Shown here piece after piece: positions 16,428 through 24,265 of a DNA stretch of 64,000 nucleotides (within the stretch, counting starts at the first letter, position 1; every line of letters begins with the position of its first letter). This DNA is from Geovibrio thiophilus (GTDB lineage Bacteria; Chrysiogenota; Deferribacteres; Deferribacterales; Geovibrionaceae). The DNA is taken from assembly GCF_004087915.1 (NCBI RefSeq), contig NZ_CP035108.1, forward strand, positions 1,302,001-1,366,000, given 5' to 3'. Below the pieces are notes generated by a model. It did no database searches. It saw only the letters and a program-made list of their open reading frames with translations, and was not told the origin of the DNA. A program made the translations under genes and the position numbers.

Positions 16428-16712
16428 TTATGAAAATTTTGATTTATCAATTTCTCTGTCTATAGCTGTGTTGACCTTGGCGTTTATGTCCGCCATGAGC
16501 TTTTCCAGCGCTTTCAGTCTTCTTTTGTTCAATGCTTTTTCATCGTCTGATAATGCCTCATCGTCGAGTATCCGGTAAGTGTGCTCAATCTCCTGAATAA
16601 TCAGGTTCAGATCCTCCAGACCGTTTTTAACGATGAGTATTTTGTTTACATCCTCTTCAGAGAGGTTTCCGGATCTGTTAATGCGGGTACCCTTTGGGTT
16701 TGTCATCGTCAT
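16428..16712 (-). CDS. Small acidic-basic helical protein, unknown
   Basis: 94 residues, unrecognised. It is highly charged and mostly helical (NLSEEDVNKILIVKNGLEDL, then EKALNKRRLKALEKLMADIN), has no cysteine and no membrane segment, and may form a coiled coil. It starts 35 bases inside the upstream zinc-ribbon gene in another frame, without a strong ribosome-binding site, implying translational coupling. A second ATG two codons later is possible. Its length and charge fit an accessory or regulatory protein. Confidence 0.55.
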   Translation of the reverse strand: MTMTNPKGTRINRSGNLSEEDVNKILIVKNGLEDLNLIIQEIEHTYRILDDEALSDDEKALNKRRLKALEKLMADINAKVNTAIDREIDKSKFS

Positions 16713-16911
16713 CTATCAGCGCGTCAAGATCATCAGGGGTTATGCTGTCCCACTCAAGCTCGCCTTCCGGAATTATGCGGTCGAAAAGCTCGCCGCAGAA
16801 CTGGCATTCGTAATGATATATAGTCCATATCATGTTGTCTATGGCGACTTCTGTCGGCTCAAGCTCTTCAAGTTTCTGGTCCCCGCAGTAGGGGCAGTAT
16901 TTGGGTATCAT
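16678..16911 (-). CDS. Small zinc-ribbon protein, unknown function
   Basis: 77 residues with CPYCG at 6-10 and CQFCG near 36-40, a two-knuckle zinc ribbon, followed by an acidic tail (about 50-71, many Asp). AAGGAATAGAT stands before the ATG. It lies between tsaE and the small helical gene, overlapping the latter by 35 bases. No enzyme motif is present; a structural metal-binding adaptor is the most that can be said. Confidence 0.65.
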   Translation of the reverse strand: MIPKYCPYCGDQKLEELEPTEVAIDNMIWTIYHYECQFCGELFDRIIPEGELEWDSITPDDLDALIDDDDKPKGYPH

Positions 16912-16913
16912 AT

Positions 16914-17330
16914 CTATTCCTTTATTAGCAGCTCTCTCTTATCGCCGCCGAGATTTTTTATATCAATTATTACAAAACTTTCAAGCTCATCTTCCAGCTT
17001 GAACTTTTCCGCCCACTCAATAAACTTGGTCGCCTTTTCATCCATGGTTTCAAAAAAGCCGATTGTTTCCAGTTCCTCAAAGTGGTTGAGCCTGTAAAGG
17101 TCAAAGTGAAGAATATCCGTTTCGCCTCTGTATCTCTGCATCAGGGTAAAAGTGGGGCTTGAGCCCTCCTCTCTGCAACCGGAGGCTTGTGCGAACGCTT
17201 TTACGAAGGTTGTTTTGCCCGCCCCCAGATTTCCGTTGAGGAGAACAGTCTTTCCTGTGAGCTCGTTTATAAGGCTTTTTGCCGTTTCTGCGGTTTCTTC
17301 GGGGGATGATGTGCTAATCTTCAAGTTCAC
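16914..17330 (-). CDS. tsaE: tRNA threonylcarbamoyladenosine biosynthesis ATPase TsaE
   Basis: P-loop protein needed with TsaB/TsaD for t6A37 modification of ANN-decoding tRNAs. Walker A LNGNLGAGKTTFVKA (about 32-46), then SPTFTLMQRYRG (about 58-69) and the LYRLNHFEELETIGF motif (about 78-92), all characteristic of TsaE. Length 138 is normal. The start overlaps the end of nnrDE by 17 bases. The tsaB and tsaD partners are outside the window. Confidence 0.95.
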   Translation of the reverse strand: MNLKISTSSPEETAETAKSLINELTGKTVLLNGNLGAGKTTFVKAFAQASGCREEGSSPTFTLMQRYRGETDILHFDLYRLNHFEELETIGFFETMDEKATKFIEWAEKFKLEDELESFVIIDIKNLGGDKRELLIKE

Positions 17331-18822
17331 CTATCACCGCTCCGATTTCGTTTATCACATCCGTGGTCATAACGCTTCTTTCGCTACTGCCTTCGGATGC
17401 TCTGCGGGCAGCGGCGCCGAGGATGTAGCAGCCTAGAACAGCCGCCTCCGCCGGTTCGTATCCTTGGGAAATGAAGCCTGTTATCAGCCCAGTCAGGCAG
17501 TCTCCGCTGCCGCCTTTGGCGAGTGCGGGGGAGCCGCTTATATTTATGAAGGTCATTCTTTCGGGAGTCGCTATTATCGTATCTGCGCTTTTCAGCACAA
17601 GCACAATACCGTACTGAGCGGCGAATGTGCGGGCGAGGTTCAGCCTGTCTGCCTGAACTTCCTCAACGGAAAGCCCTGTCATGCGGGCAAATTCTCCTAT
17701 GTGCGGTGTCAGCACCGCATGTCCTTTGAGTGTCTGGAGCGTTTCCTTGTCAAGGTGATACAGCCCGTCCGCATCGATCACGGCAGGAAGTGTGCTTTTG
17801 GACAGTATCTCACGGACGAATGCGCCCGTGCCGTCCTTTCTTCCTATTCCGGGTCCGATGGCGAGAGCGCTTTTTCCTTCGAGGAAATCTGCCGCTTCCT
17901 CCGCTCCTTCGGCTTTGAAGTGGTCTTCTATCCCCACGGGGAAGCTCATTATCTCAAGGGCTCCGACCTCCGCTGTGTAGTTCAGTCCTGCCGGTATCAT
18001 GCAGGTTACAAGCCCTGCGCCCGCCGCGGAGCAGGAGATTGACGCCATAACGGCGGCGCCTGTTTTTCCTGCGGAACCTCCGGCGATCACCGCGTGTCCG
18101 TAGGTTCCCTTGTGGGAGTCGGTTTCACGTTTGCTCAGACGGGGAAGGAGAGCTTCGGTAACAAGATAAAGCCTGTCTGCCACGGCTTCCACATTGAAAT
18201 CAGGTATGGATATGTCTGTCACAGCCACTTCGCCGCAGAATTTTTTGGCGGGGTACATACAGTGGGGTATTTTCGGGCGGCAGAATGTCACTGTGGCGTC
18301 AGCGTCAACGCATATGCCGTTTACATTATGGGAACTGCCGGAAAGCCCGCTTGGTATATCTATTGAAAGCACGAAGTTTGATGTTTCGTTGATTGATTCG
18401 ATAAGTTCGGCGTAAAAGCCTGTGACTTCGCCTTTGAATCCTGTGCCGAAGATGGCGTCAACTGTTATGTCGTATGAATCGAAAAGGGGAGCCTCATCCT
18501 CAAGCTCTATAACGCTTACGGGGAATTTCAGCAGAATATCGTAGTTCAGCTTTGCGTCGCCTTTGAGTTTTTCAGGCTGACAGACAAATACATCTACAAT
18601 GCAGCCAGCATTCGCCAGACGTCGGGCGAGGGCGAAGCCGTCTCCGCCGTTGTTGCCGGAGCCCGCGGCTATGGCTATCCTGTCCTTGGGGATCTCAAGG
18701 GAGCTGATGTAGTCAAAAACGGCAGCAGCGGCATTTTCCATCAATACGGCAGAGGGAATCCCCGTTTCCTGAATGGTGAGTCTGTCCGCCTCAGACATGG
18801 AGGCGGAATTAAGAATTTCCAT
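17314..18822 (-). CDS. nnrD: Bifunctional NAD(P)H-hydrate epimerase / ADP-dependent dehydratase
   Basis: Repairs damaged NAD(P)H hydrates. Of 502 residues the first 215 or so form the YjeF-N epimerase (AGSGNNGGDGFALARRL near 53-69, and VDAIFGTGFKGEV near 127-139). The rest is the ribokinase-like dehydratase (SHKGTYGHAVIAGGSAGKTG near 236-255, VLTPHIGEFARMTG near 372-385, and the catalytic GSGDCLTGLITGF near 437-449). The fused arrangement (NnrE plus NnrD) is usual in bacteria. It sits between a Trm112-like gene and tsaE, a frequent neighbour. Confidence 0.96.
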   Translation of the reverse strand: MEILNSASMSEADRLTIQETGIPSAVLMENAAAAVFDYISSLEIPKDRIAIAAGSGNNGGDGFALARRLANAGCIVDVFVCQPEKLKGDAKLNYDILLKFPVSVIELEDEAPLFDSYDITVDAIFGTGFKGEVTGFYAELIESINETSNFVLSIDIPSGLSGSSHNVNGICVDADATVTFCRPKIPHCMYPAKKFCGEVAVTDISIPDFNVEAVADRLYLVTEALLPRLSKRETDSHKGTYGHAVIAGGSAGKTGAAVMASISCSAAGAGLVTCMIPAGLNYTAEVGALEIMSFPVGIEDHFKAEGAEEAADFLEGKSALAIGPGIGRKDGTGAFVREILSKSTLPAVIDADGLYHLDKETLQTLKGHAVLTPHIGEFARMTGLSVEEVQADRLNLARTFAAQYGIVLVLKSADTIIATPERMTFINISGSPALAKGGSGDCLTGLITGFISQGYEPAEAAVLGCYILGAAARRASEGSSERSVMTTDVINEIGAVIGELED

Positions 18823-18824
18823 GA

Positions 18825-19010
18825 TTAATACTCTTCCGTGTTTTCAACCTGCTTGGCTTCGTCAATAAGCATAACGGGAATGTCGTCCTTTATCTCGTAA
18901 ACGAGCCTGCATGCGTCACAGACTATCGCTTTGCCGTTTTTGGATACTCTCACGCCTGTTTTGCATTTGGGGCATGCCAGCACTTCTATAAGTTCGGGTT
19001 TTAAAGCCAT
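18825..19010 (-). CDS. Trm112-like zinc-ribbon protein
   Basis: 61 residues with the Trm112/YcaR pattern: ELIEVLACPKCKTGVRV (CxxC), then VCDACRLVYEIKDDIPVML. Eukaryotic and archaeal relatives activate methyltransferases; bacterial members are small, partner-dependent and poorly studied. GGAG lies 7 bases before the ATG. It heads the operon that runs down to tsaE and probably on to valS. Confidence 0.88.
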   Translation of the reverse strand: MALKPELIEVLACPKCKTGVRVSKNGKAIVCDACRLVYEIKDDIPVMLIDEAKQVENTEEY

Positions 19011-19096
19011 TTTTGCGCTCCGGATACAGTTTGAGTTAATGTAAGATATTATAGCAACAAATACAAGAAGGGAAATTGATTGAAGATGATACAGTT

Positions 19097-19182
19097 AAAT
19101 ACTAATAAATACTAAATTAGTAGATGTTTATTGTTAGTCATTTATGTGGTTATTTGTTTTACTGTAGTTTTTAAATACTAAT
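19097..19182. repeat. Short direct repeats AAATACTAAT (three copies)
   Basis: AAATACTAAT at 19097-19106 is followed without a gap by AAATACTAAA at 19107-19116, and repeats exactly at 19173-19182. An inverted copy, ATTAGTATTT, is at 19327-19336, next to the radical-SAM start. Ten-base spacing of the first two copies equals about one helical turn, as for binding sites of a DNA-binding protein. Confidence 0.55.
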
Positions 19183-19309
19183 AGCTTCTCAGCTTTTCGA
19201 CTAAATTATCCTGCGGGATAAAAACATATATTTTCCCAATTTTGAGTTTATTTGTAAATTATAAATCTTTTCAAAGTAAAAGATTGGTATATAGTCAAAT
19301 ATTGTATTG

Positions 19310-19315
19310 TATAAT
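19310..19315 (+). promoter_or_regulatory. Probable -10 element of the radical-SAM/cls operon
   Basis: A perfect TATAAT preceded by TG lies 29 bases before the ATG. The best -35-like hexamer, TTGGTA at 19284-19289, is 20 bases away, longer than usual, so the -35 is uncertain. Confidence 0.4.
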
Positions 19316-19343
19316 TATTATGGGGAATTAGTATTTGGGGAAA

Positions 19344-20252
19344 ATGATGACAGATAATCTGTACCTCGATCTGAATACCTATCTCCGCCGCCGTTTCGGA
19401 CGGAAGGTGTGGAAAGTTCCCGTGGATGCGGGCTTCACATGCCCCAACAGGGACGGAACCAAGGGGCATTCAGGGTGCATTTACTGCAACAATGAATCCT
19501 TCTCCGGCGCATCGGCGGGCGGGATTACGGAGCAGGTGAAGAAGCGCATTGAGGCGCTTAAACGCAGGAACATCAACGCTTATATTATATATTTTCAATC
19601 ATACTCAAATACTTACGGCACTATTGATGAGATAAGGACAAAAATTGAAAGTGCCCTCATTGAAGACGGCATAGTGTCTGTTCATATAGGAACCCGCCCC
19701 GACACCGTGGACGATGAAAAGCTGGATTATCTGGCGGAATTAAACAAAAAATACGAAGTGGTTGTTGAGTATGGTCTGCAATCCTCAAACCCTGAGACAC
19801 TGCGCATAATAAACCGCGGACACACGGCGGAGGATTTCGCCGATGCGGTGCGGAAGACCGCTGCAAGGGGAATAAAGTCCTGCGCTCACATCATCCTTGG
19901 TCTGCCTAACGATACAAAAGCAGACATGCTGGAAACAGTGCGTTTTGCCGCAGCCTGCGGGGTGCATTCCGTAAAGTTCCACCATCTTCACATAGTGAAG
20001 GATACGGAGCTTGAAAATATTTATAATCAGGGTAAAATCAAGGTTATGGACGTGCGTGAATATGCGGATGTTCTGGCGGAGTGCATTGCTCTTCTGCCGG
20101 AGGAGACTGTCATCGCGCGTCTCATGGGGGATGCCGCAGGGGATACGCTGATTGCGCCTAAGTGGGAAATCTCCAAGAATGAGTTTATTAATCTTCTCAA
20201 AAGCGTAATGCGTGAAAAGGGACTGCGTCAGGGAGATTCATTCGGGAAATGA
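19344..20252 (+). CDS. Radical SAM protein, TIGR01212 (YhcC-like) family
   Basis: About 302 residues. The cluster-binding motif has the family's distinctive form: FTCPNRDGTKGHSGCIYCNN (cysteines near 28, 41 and 44), followed by SFSGASAGGITEQ and the Tyr-rich FQSYSNTYG. The central VEYGLQSSNPETLRIINRGH and LGLPNDTKADMLETV are typical. The family's reaction is not established, though tRNA-related or oxidative chemistry has been suggested. The ATG at 19344 (or 19347) follows GGGG; the upstream TTG at 19335 is less likely. The stop overlaps the cls start as ATGA. Confidence 0.88.
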   Translation: MMTDNLYLDLNTYLRRRFGRKVWKVPVDAGFTCPNRDGTKGHSGCIYCNNESFSGASAGGITEQVKKRIEALKRRNINAYIIYFQSYSNTYGTIDEIRTKIESALIEDGIVSVHIGTRPDTVDDEKLDYLAELNKKYEVVVEYGLQSSNPETLRIINRGHTAEDFADAVRKTAARGIKSCAHIILGLPNDTKADMLETVRFAAACGVHSVKFHHLHIVKDTELENIYNQGKIKVMDVREYADVLAECIALLPEETVIARLMGDAAGDTLIAPKWEISKNEFINLLKSVMREKGLRQGDSFGK

Positions 20253-21658
20253 CCGCATATTTTGATTTATTTTTTCAGCATCTGGGGGAAGTTATTTCGC
20301 TTATACTTGTCCTTGTGATTCTCTCCGGCAGGAGGGAGGCGAGGGCAAACTTCTCATGGCTTATGGTGGTGGTGCTGTTTCCGTTCATAGGCGCCGTGAT
20401 GTACATCCTTCTCGGTAACCCGAGGCTGAAAAGGATGCTGGAGAAGAAGTTTAAATCATACCGTTCCATAGACCTTAAAAAATACGTTAAGCATGATGAA
20501 GAGTTTGACAAAAGCGGGCTTGGCGCTCTTGTGGAAAAAATAACCGGCGTTGTGCCCCACATGTGCAGCAATCTGAAGCTTATCATAGGCGGCGGTGAGA
20601 AATACTCCCTTCTCGGCGAGGATATAGGCTCGGCAGAAAAGTATGTTCTCATGGAATATTACGTTTTCAGAAACGATTTTGCGGGGAAGTTTTTTGCGGA
20701 TCTTCTCATGGAAACCGCTGAGAGAGGCGTGAAGGTTTACCTGCTTGTGGACGGCTTCGGCTCCTTCGGCTTCACTCTGAGCGGGACATACAGAAGGCTT
20801 AAGAAGAGCAAAGTGAATATCGCCGTGTTCCATCCCCCTTTCGGGTTTAAGACAGTTTCGAGGATGAATTTCCGCAACCACCGCAAGATAGCTATAATCG
20901 ACGGCAGAGTATGCTACACAGGCGGAATGAACATTGGCAAAGAGTATATGGGCGGGTTTTTCGGCAACAGAAAATGGTTCGACGCTCATCTCTCCTTCGG
21001 AGGCGATGCGGTTTACCCTGTGGAAGAGGTTTTCGCTGAGGACTGGCTTTTCGCCACCGGAGAAAGCATAGAGGAACTCATAAAAAGCGCTCAGGTGGAG
21101 CGTGGAGGGGATACCACGGTTCAGGTTGTGCCGTCCGGTCCGCATATGCCCCGTCCGCTGATATACAGCACGCTTTTCAGCACGCTGAACAGGGCGAGGA
21201 AATCGGTTGTGATCGTTACTCCTTACCTTGTGCCGGATCAGCCCGTAATCGAAACACTGAAAAATATCAGCCGTCAGGGGATAGATGTCACGGTAATTCT
21301 CCCCGGCAAAAACAATCAGCCCCTTGCCGCTGCCGCCGGGCGTTCTTATTATGAAGAGCTTATAGAAAACGGCGTGAGGATACACGAGACAAAAGGCATA
21401 ATGCTTCATGCCAAGATTGTTGTTATAGATGATTATTTTGTGATCACAGGCTCATCCAACATGGACGGCAGGAGCTTCAAGATAAACTTCGAGCTTAATA
21501 TAGTGGCTTATTCCGGCGCGTTTGCCGAGGATGTGGAGAAGCTTGTCCGTTATTACCTCAATCATTCGGAGGAGGTTGAACTTAAGGCAGTGAAAGCCCG
21601 TCCCTTCGCAGTGAGGGTGTTTGAGGGTGTGTGCCGCACTCTGGGACCTGTTCTTTAG
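20249..21658 (+). CDS. cls: Cardiolipin synthase (phospholipase D family)
   Basis: Inner-membrane enzyme condensing two phosphatidylglycerols into cardiolipin. Two N-terminal membrane helices (about 10-27 and 35-55, with the family motif WLMVVVLFPFIGAVMYILLG), then two HKD catalytic motifs: NHRKIAIIDGRVCYTGG (about 210-226) and HAKIVVIDDYFVITGSSN (about 388-405). Length 469 fits the ClsA/Bacillus type. It overlaps the radical-SAM gene by 4 bases, and its stop overlaps the convergent EAL gene's stop by 4 bases. Confidence 0.94.
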   Translation: MTAYFDLFFQHLGEVISLILVLVILSGRREARANFSWLMVVVLFPFIGAVMYILLGNPRLKRMLEKKFKSYRSIDLKKYVKHDEEFDKSGLGALVEKITGVVPHMCSNLKLIIGGGEKYSLLGEDIGSAEKYVLMEYYVFRNDFAGKFFADLLMETAERGVKVYLLVDGFGSFGFTLSGTYRRLKKSKVNIAVFHPPFGFKTVSRMNFRNHRKIAIIDGRVCYTGGMNIGKEYMGGFFGNRKWFDAHLSFGGDAVYPVEEVFAEDWLFATGESIEELIKSAQVERGGDTTVQVVPSGPHMPRPLIYSTLFSTLNRARKSVVIVTPYLVPDQPVIETLKNISRQGIDVTVILPGKNNQPLAAAAGRSYYEELIENGVRIHETKGIMLHAKIVVIDDYFVITGSSNMDGRSFKINFELNIVAYSGAFAEDVEKLVRYYLNHSEEVELKAVKARPFAVRVFEGVCRTLGPVL

Positions 21659-22905
21659 ACCTGAATATCCAGCTTCTGCTCTATGAAGTCTATGCAGACG
21701 ATGTAGTTTTTCGCTCCTGCGTTTGTGCGAAAGGACGCGGTGCGGCAGAGCTGACCGGAGGCGAGGGATATATACGGATTGGTGTAGAACCTCTCAAGCC
21801 CTAGGTGGCTTATGTAGTAATAGTAATCTTTGAGGGAATGATCATCCAGCTCCTCAGCCGGTCTGAAAAAATGGTTCTGTTTCAGTGATTTCTTGCCGCA
21901 GCCGCAGATTGTGGGTCCGATCTGTGTTCCGCTTGAGTCAAGGAGGTAGATGCACTGCACGGAATCGTTACCGTTTGCGGTTTCCTGAAACTCCTGAAAA
22001 AAGTCTTTTATTGTCAGTTTGTTGAGCCTGCGCTCAACCTCTTCGATTATCTTCTGGTTTTCCTTATGCTTCTCTTTATTTTCATTTATGGATGTTTCGA
22101 TATTTTTTTTGATTTTATCTGCGCAGGTAAGCACCCTGTTGATGCAGCCTTCCACAGCGATTTCGTCAAATTCGCCGGGTCTTGCGAAGTAAAAGCCCTG
22201 ATAAAGGTCTATGCCCATTTCATAGCAGGTGAAGATGTCCTCTTCCTCCTCAAGTCCTTCTGCGAGGGTAAGTGAGCCGATTGTCTTTGCGAGCTCTATG
22301 ATCGATTTTATTATGGAGCGCTGGTAGTAGCTCTTGCTGACATTATTTACGAGGCAGCGGTCAATTTTGATTATGTCCGGCTTGGTGATCACAAGTCTGT
22401 TGAGGTTTGAGTGCAGCGCTCCGAAGTCATCCAGAGCGACAAAGAAGCCCAGCTCACGGTATTTTTCGATAACTTCAATTAGCTTGGCGTTGTTTTCCAC
22501 TGCGGATTCAACAATCTCCATCGCGATGTTGCCGTAATTTATGCCTTCGGTATCGGCGTATATTTTGGTGCGCATCTGGAGTTCGCAGTCCTGATTGAGA
22601 ACGGAGGTGTTCAGATTCAGAAACAGCACTATATCTCTATGGTTTTTAATTTTTCTGTAGTTTTTTATGGCTGTTCTGCGGCAGAGCCTGTCCAGCTCTA
22701 TTGTAACTCCGGCTTCATCTGCGGCTTCAAAAAGGAGATTAGGGGGAATCATGCTGTCATTTGCGGGATCGCAGCCTCTGGTGAGTGCTTCCAGACCGAC
22801 TATCCTTTTTCGTTTGAGGCTGATTATGGGCTGAAAGGCTGTTATTACGGACTCTTTTGCCAGTATTTCTTTTATATCAAAGTTCAAATGACTCACCATG
22901 CTCAC
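21655..22905 (-). CDS. EAL-domain cyclic-di-GMP phosphodiesterase, copy 1
   Basis: 416 residues: an EAL domain (about 15-260) and a C-terminal sensor-like domain (about 315-416). Metal- and substrate-binding elements are retained: GLEALTRG, LFLNLN, AMEIVE, LDDFGALHSNL, IIKIDR, LAEGLE and QGFYFARP, so it is probably active in degrading c-di-GMP. The tail (LLDSSGTQIGP, YTNPYISLASGQLCRTASF) resembles the PAS/Cache-like C-terminus of YkuI. The GTG at 22905 overlaps the stop of copy 2; an ATG at 22899 is an alternative. No membrane helix is seen. Confidence 0.85.
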   Translation of the reverse strand: MSMVSHLNFDIKEILAKESVITAFQPIISLKRKRIVGLEALTRGCDPANDSMIPPNLLFEAADEAGVTIELDRLCRRTAIKNYRKIKNHRDIVLFLNLNTSVLNQDCELQMRTKIYADTEGINYGNIAMEIVESAVENNAKLIEVIEKYRELGFFVALDDFGALHSNLNRLVITKPDIIKIDRCLVNNVSKSYYQRSIIKSIIELAKTIGSLTLAEGLEEEEDIFTCYEMGIDLYQGFYFARPGEFDEIAVEGCINRVLTCADKIKKNIETSINENKEKHKENQKIIEEVERRLNKLTIKDFFQEFQETANGNDSVQCIYLLDSSGTQIGPTICGCGKKSLKQNHFFRPAEELDDHSLKDYYYYISHLGLERFYTNPYISLASGQLCRTASFRTNAGAKNYIVCIDFIEQKLDIQV

Positions 22906-24158
22906 AGCGAACTGCTTTTATTAAAGTTCATGTTTGCGGCTATCTCCACAAAGTCTATGCAGACAACCTCCTCTTTTCCGCCGCGCAGGTATCTGGAGGA
23001 CATTGTTCTGCACAGCCTGCCGGACAGTATAGACATGAACGGGTCAGTATAAAACTTTTTTATATCAAGACGCATCAGAAAATAATAATAATCTTTCAGT
23101 GAATGATCCATATTTTCCGTGTCGGGCCAGTAAAGTCTGTGGAATCCGTTTTTGGAAACACAGTTTACGCTCACTGCCTGAGCAGTCTGCATGCCTTCAC
23201 TGTCCAGAATACATATTTTTTCTATTTCCTGATGTTTGTCTACAACTTCCTGCAAAAAATCTACTCCCGCGGATGAACCGGACGCGCGTATTTCATCCAC
23301 AAGCCTGTCCAAAATTGCTTCAAAATGCTTATGCTGCTGCTGTTTTCTGGTTATGATGCCGTTGAGGTGAAGCTTGATGCTTTTTGAGATTTTCTCAATC
23401 TCCTCATTGCAGCTTTCCTTTATTCTGCTGAGATTTGACATGGGCTCGCTGAAATAAAAGCCCTGAAAGAGGTCTACCCCGAGTTCATAGCATTTGATGA
23501 TGTCTTCTTCGGTTTCAAGTCCTTCTGCGAGGGTGAGTGAGCCTATCTTGCGGGAGAGCTCAATTATGGAGCGGACTATTGACTGCTGGTAGTAATCGTT
23601 GTTCATGTTCGCTATCAGCGAGCGGTCTATCTTTATGATGTTCGGTTTAGATTTTACTATCCGGTCAAGGTTGGAGTGATAGGCTCCGAAGTCGTCCAGA
23701 GTGACAAAGAAACCGTAATCCTTGTGTTTGTTTACAAAATGGACGAGGTTTTCGTTCTTCTCGACCCGGGATTCGACTATCTCTATAGCGATCATGCTGC
23801 AATCTATCCCCGCCTCATCCGCGAAGGATTTCGTCCACGACTTTCCGTTTATCTCGATCATGTCCAGTATGGAGGCATCAAGATTTATGAAGAGGATAAG
23901 CTCTTCGCTCTCGGCAAATTCCCGGAAATTCTGGAGTGCTTTCTTTCGGCAGAGTCTGTCCAGCTCCACCAGACAGTTGTTTTCCTTGGCGGATTCAAAC
24001 ATGGCTGAAGGGGGTATAATAGTCCCGCAGACAGGCGTGACGCCTCTGCTGAGCGCTTCTATACCCACAACCCGTTTTTCCTTAAGGCTGATAATTGGCT
24101 GAAAGTGCGTTATGACGCTCTCTTTCTCTATAATTTCCCGAATATTGAAACTGTTCAC
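22902..24158 (-). CDS. EAL-domain cyclic-di-GMP phosphodiesterase, copy 2
   Basis: Paralogue of the downstream gene with the same two-domain build (418 residues). The EAL core is kept: GIEALSRG, LFINLDAS, AIEIVESRVE, LDDFGAYHSNL, IIKIDRS, LAEGLETEED and QGFYFSEP. The C-terminal part, with ILDSEGMQ, DHSLKDYYYFLMRL and YTDPFMSILSGRLCRTMS, parallels copy 1, so the pair arose by tandem duplication of the whole gene. The start is GTG at 24158 with a weak ribosome-binding site. The two genes overlap by 4 bases and should be co-translated. Confidence 0.85.
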   Translation of the reverse strand: MNSFNIREIIEKESVITHFQPIISLKEKRVVGIEALSRGVTPVCGTIIPPSAMFESAKENNCLVELDRLCRKKALQNFREFAESEELILFINLDASILDMIEINGKSWTKSFADEAGIDCSMIAIEIVESRVEKNENLVHFVNKHKDYGFFVTLDDFGAYHSNLDRIVKSKPNIIKIDRSLIANMNNDYYQQSIVRSIIELSRKIGSLTLAEGLETEEDIIKCYELGVDLFQGFYFSEPMSNLSRIKESCNEEIEKISKSIKLHLNGIITRKQQQHKHFEAILDRLVDEIRASGSSAGVDFLQEVVDKHQEIEKICILDSEGMQTAQAVSVNCVSKNGFHRLYWPDTENMDHSLKDYYYFLMRLDIKKFYTDPFMSILSGRLCRTMSSRYLRGGKEEVVCIDFVEIAANMNFNKSSSL

Positions 24159-24265
24159 CGAGCACCGTAAAAGACTACATATAAATTAGTAGACAGAATA
24201 TTGTATTTGTAACTCATTTTGCAAGAAGTAATTTTTCGTTAGCCTGCGTATAAGGCACTGCCTTC

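Larger units (their letters stand above)
19011..19343. other. AT-rich divergent intergenic region
   Basis: The only gap longer than 300 bases. No RNA gene or coding frame is supported. It holds the promoters of the divergent Trm112-like and radical-SAM genes, and four copies of a ten-base AAATACTAAT-type motif (19097-19106, 19107-19116 with one change, 19173-19182, and inverted at 19327-19336). Confidence 0.7.
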
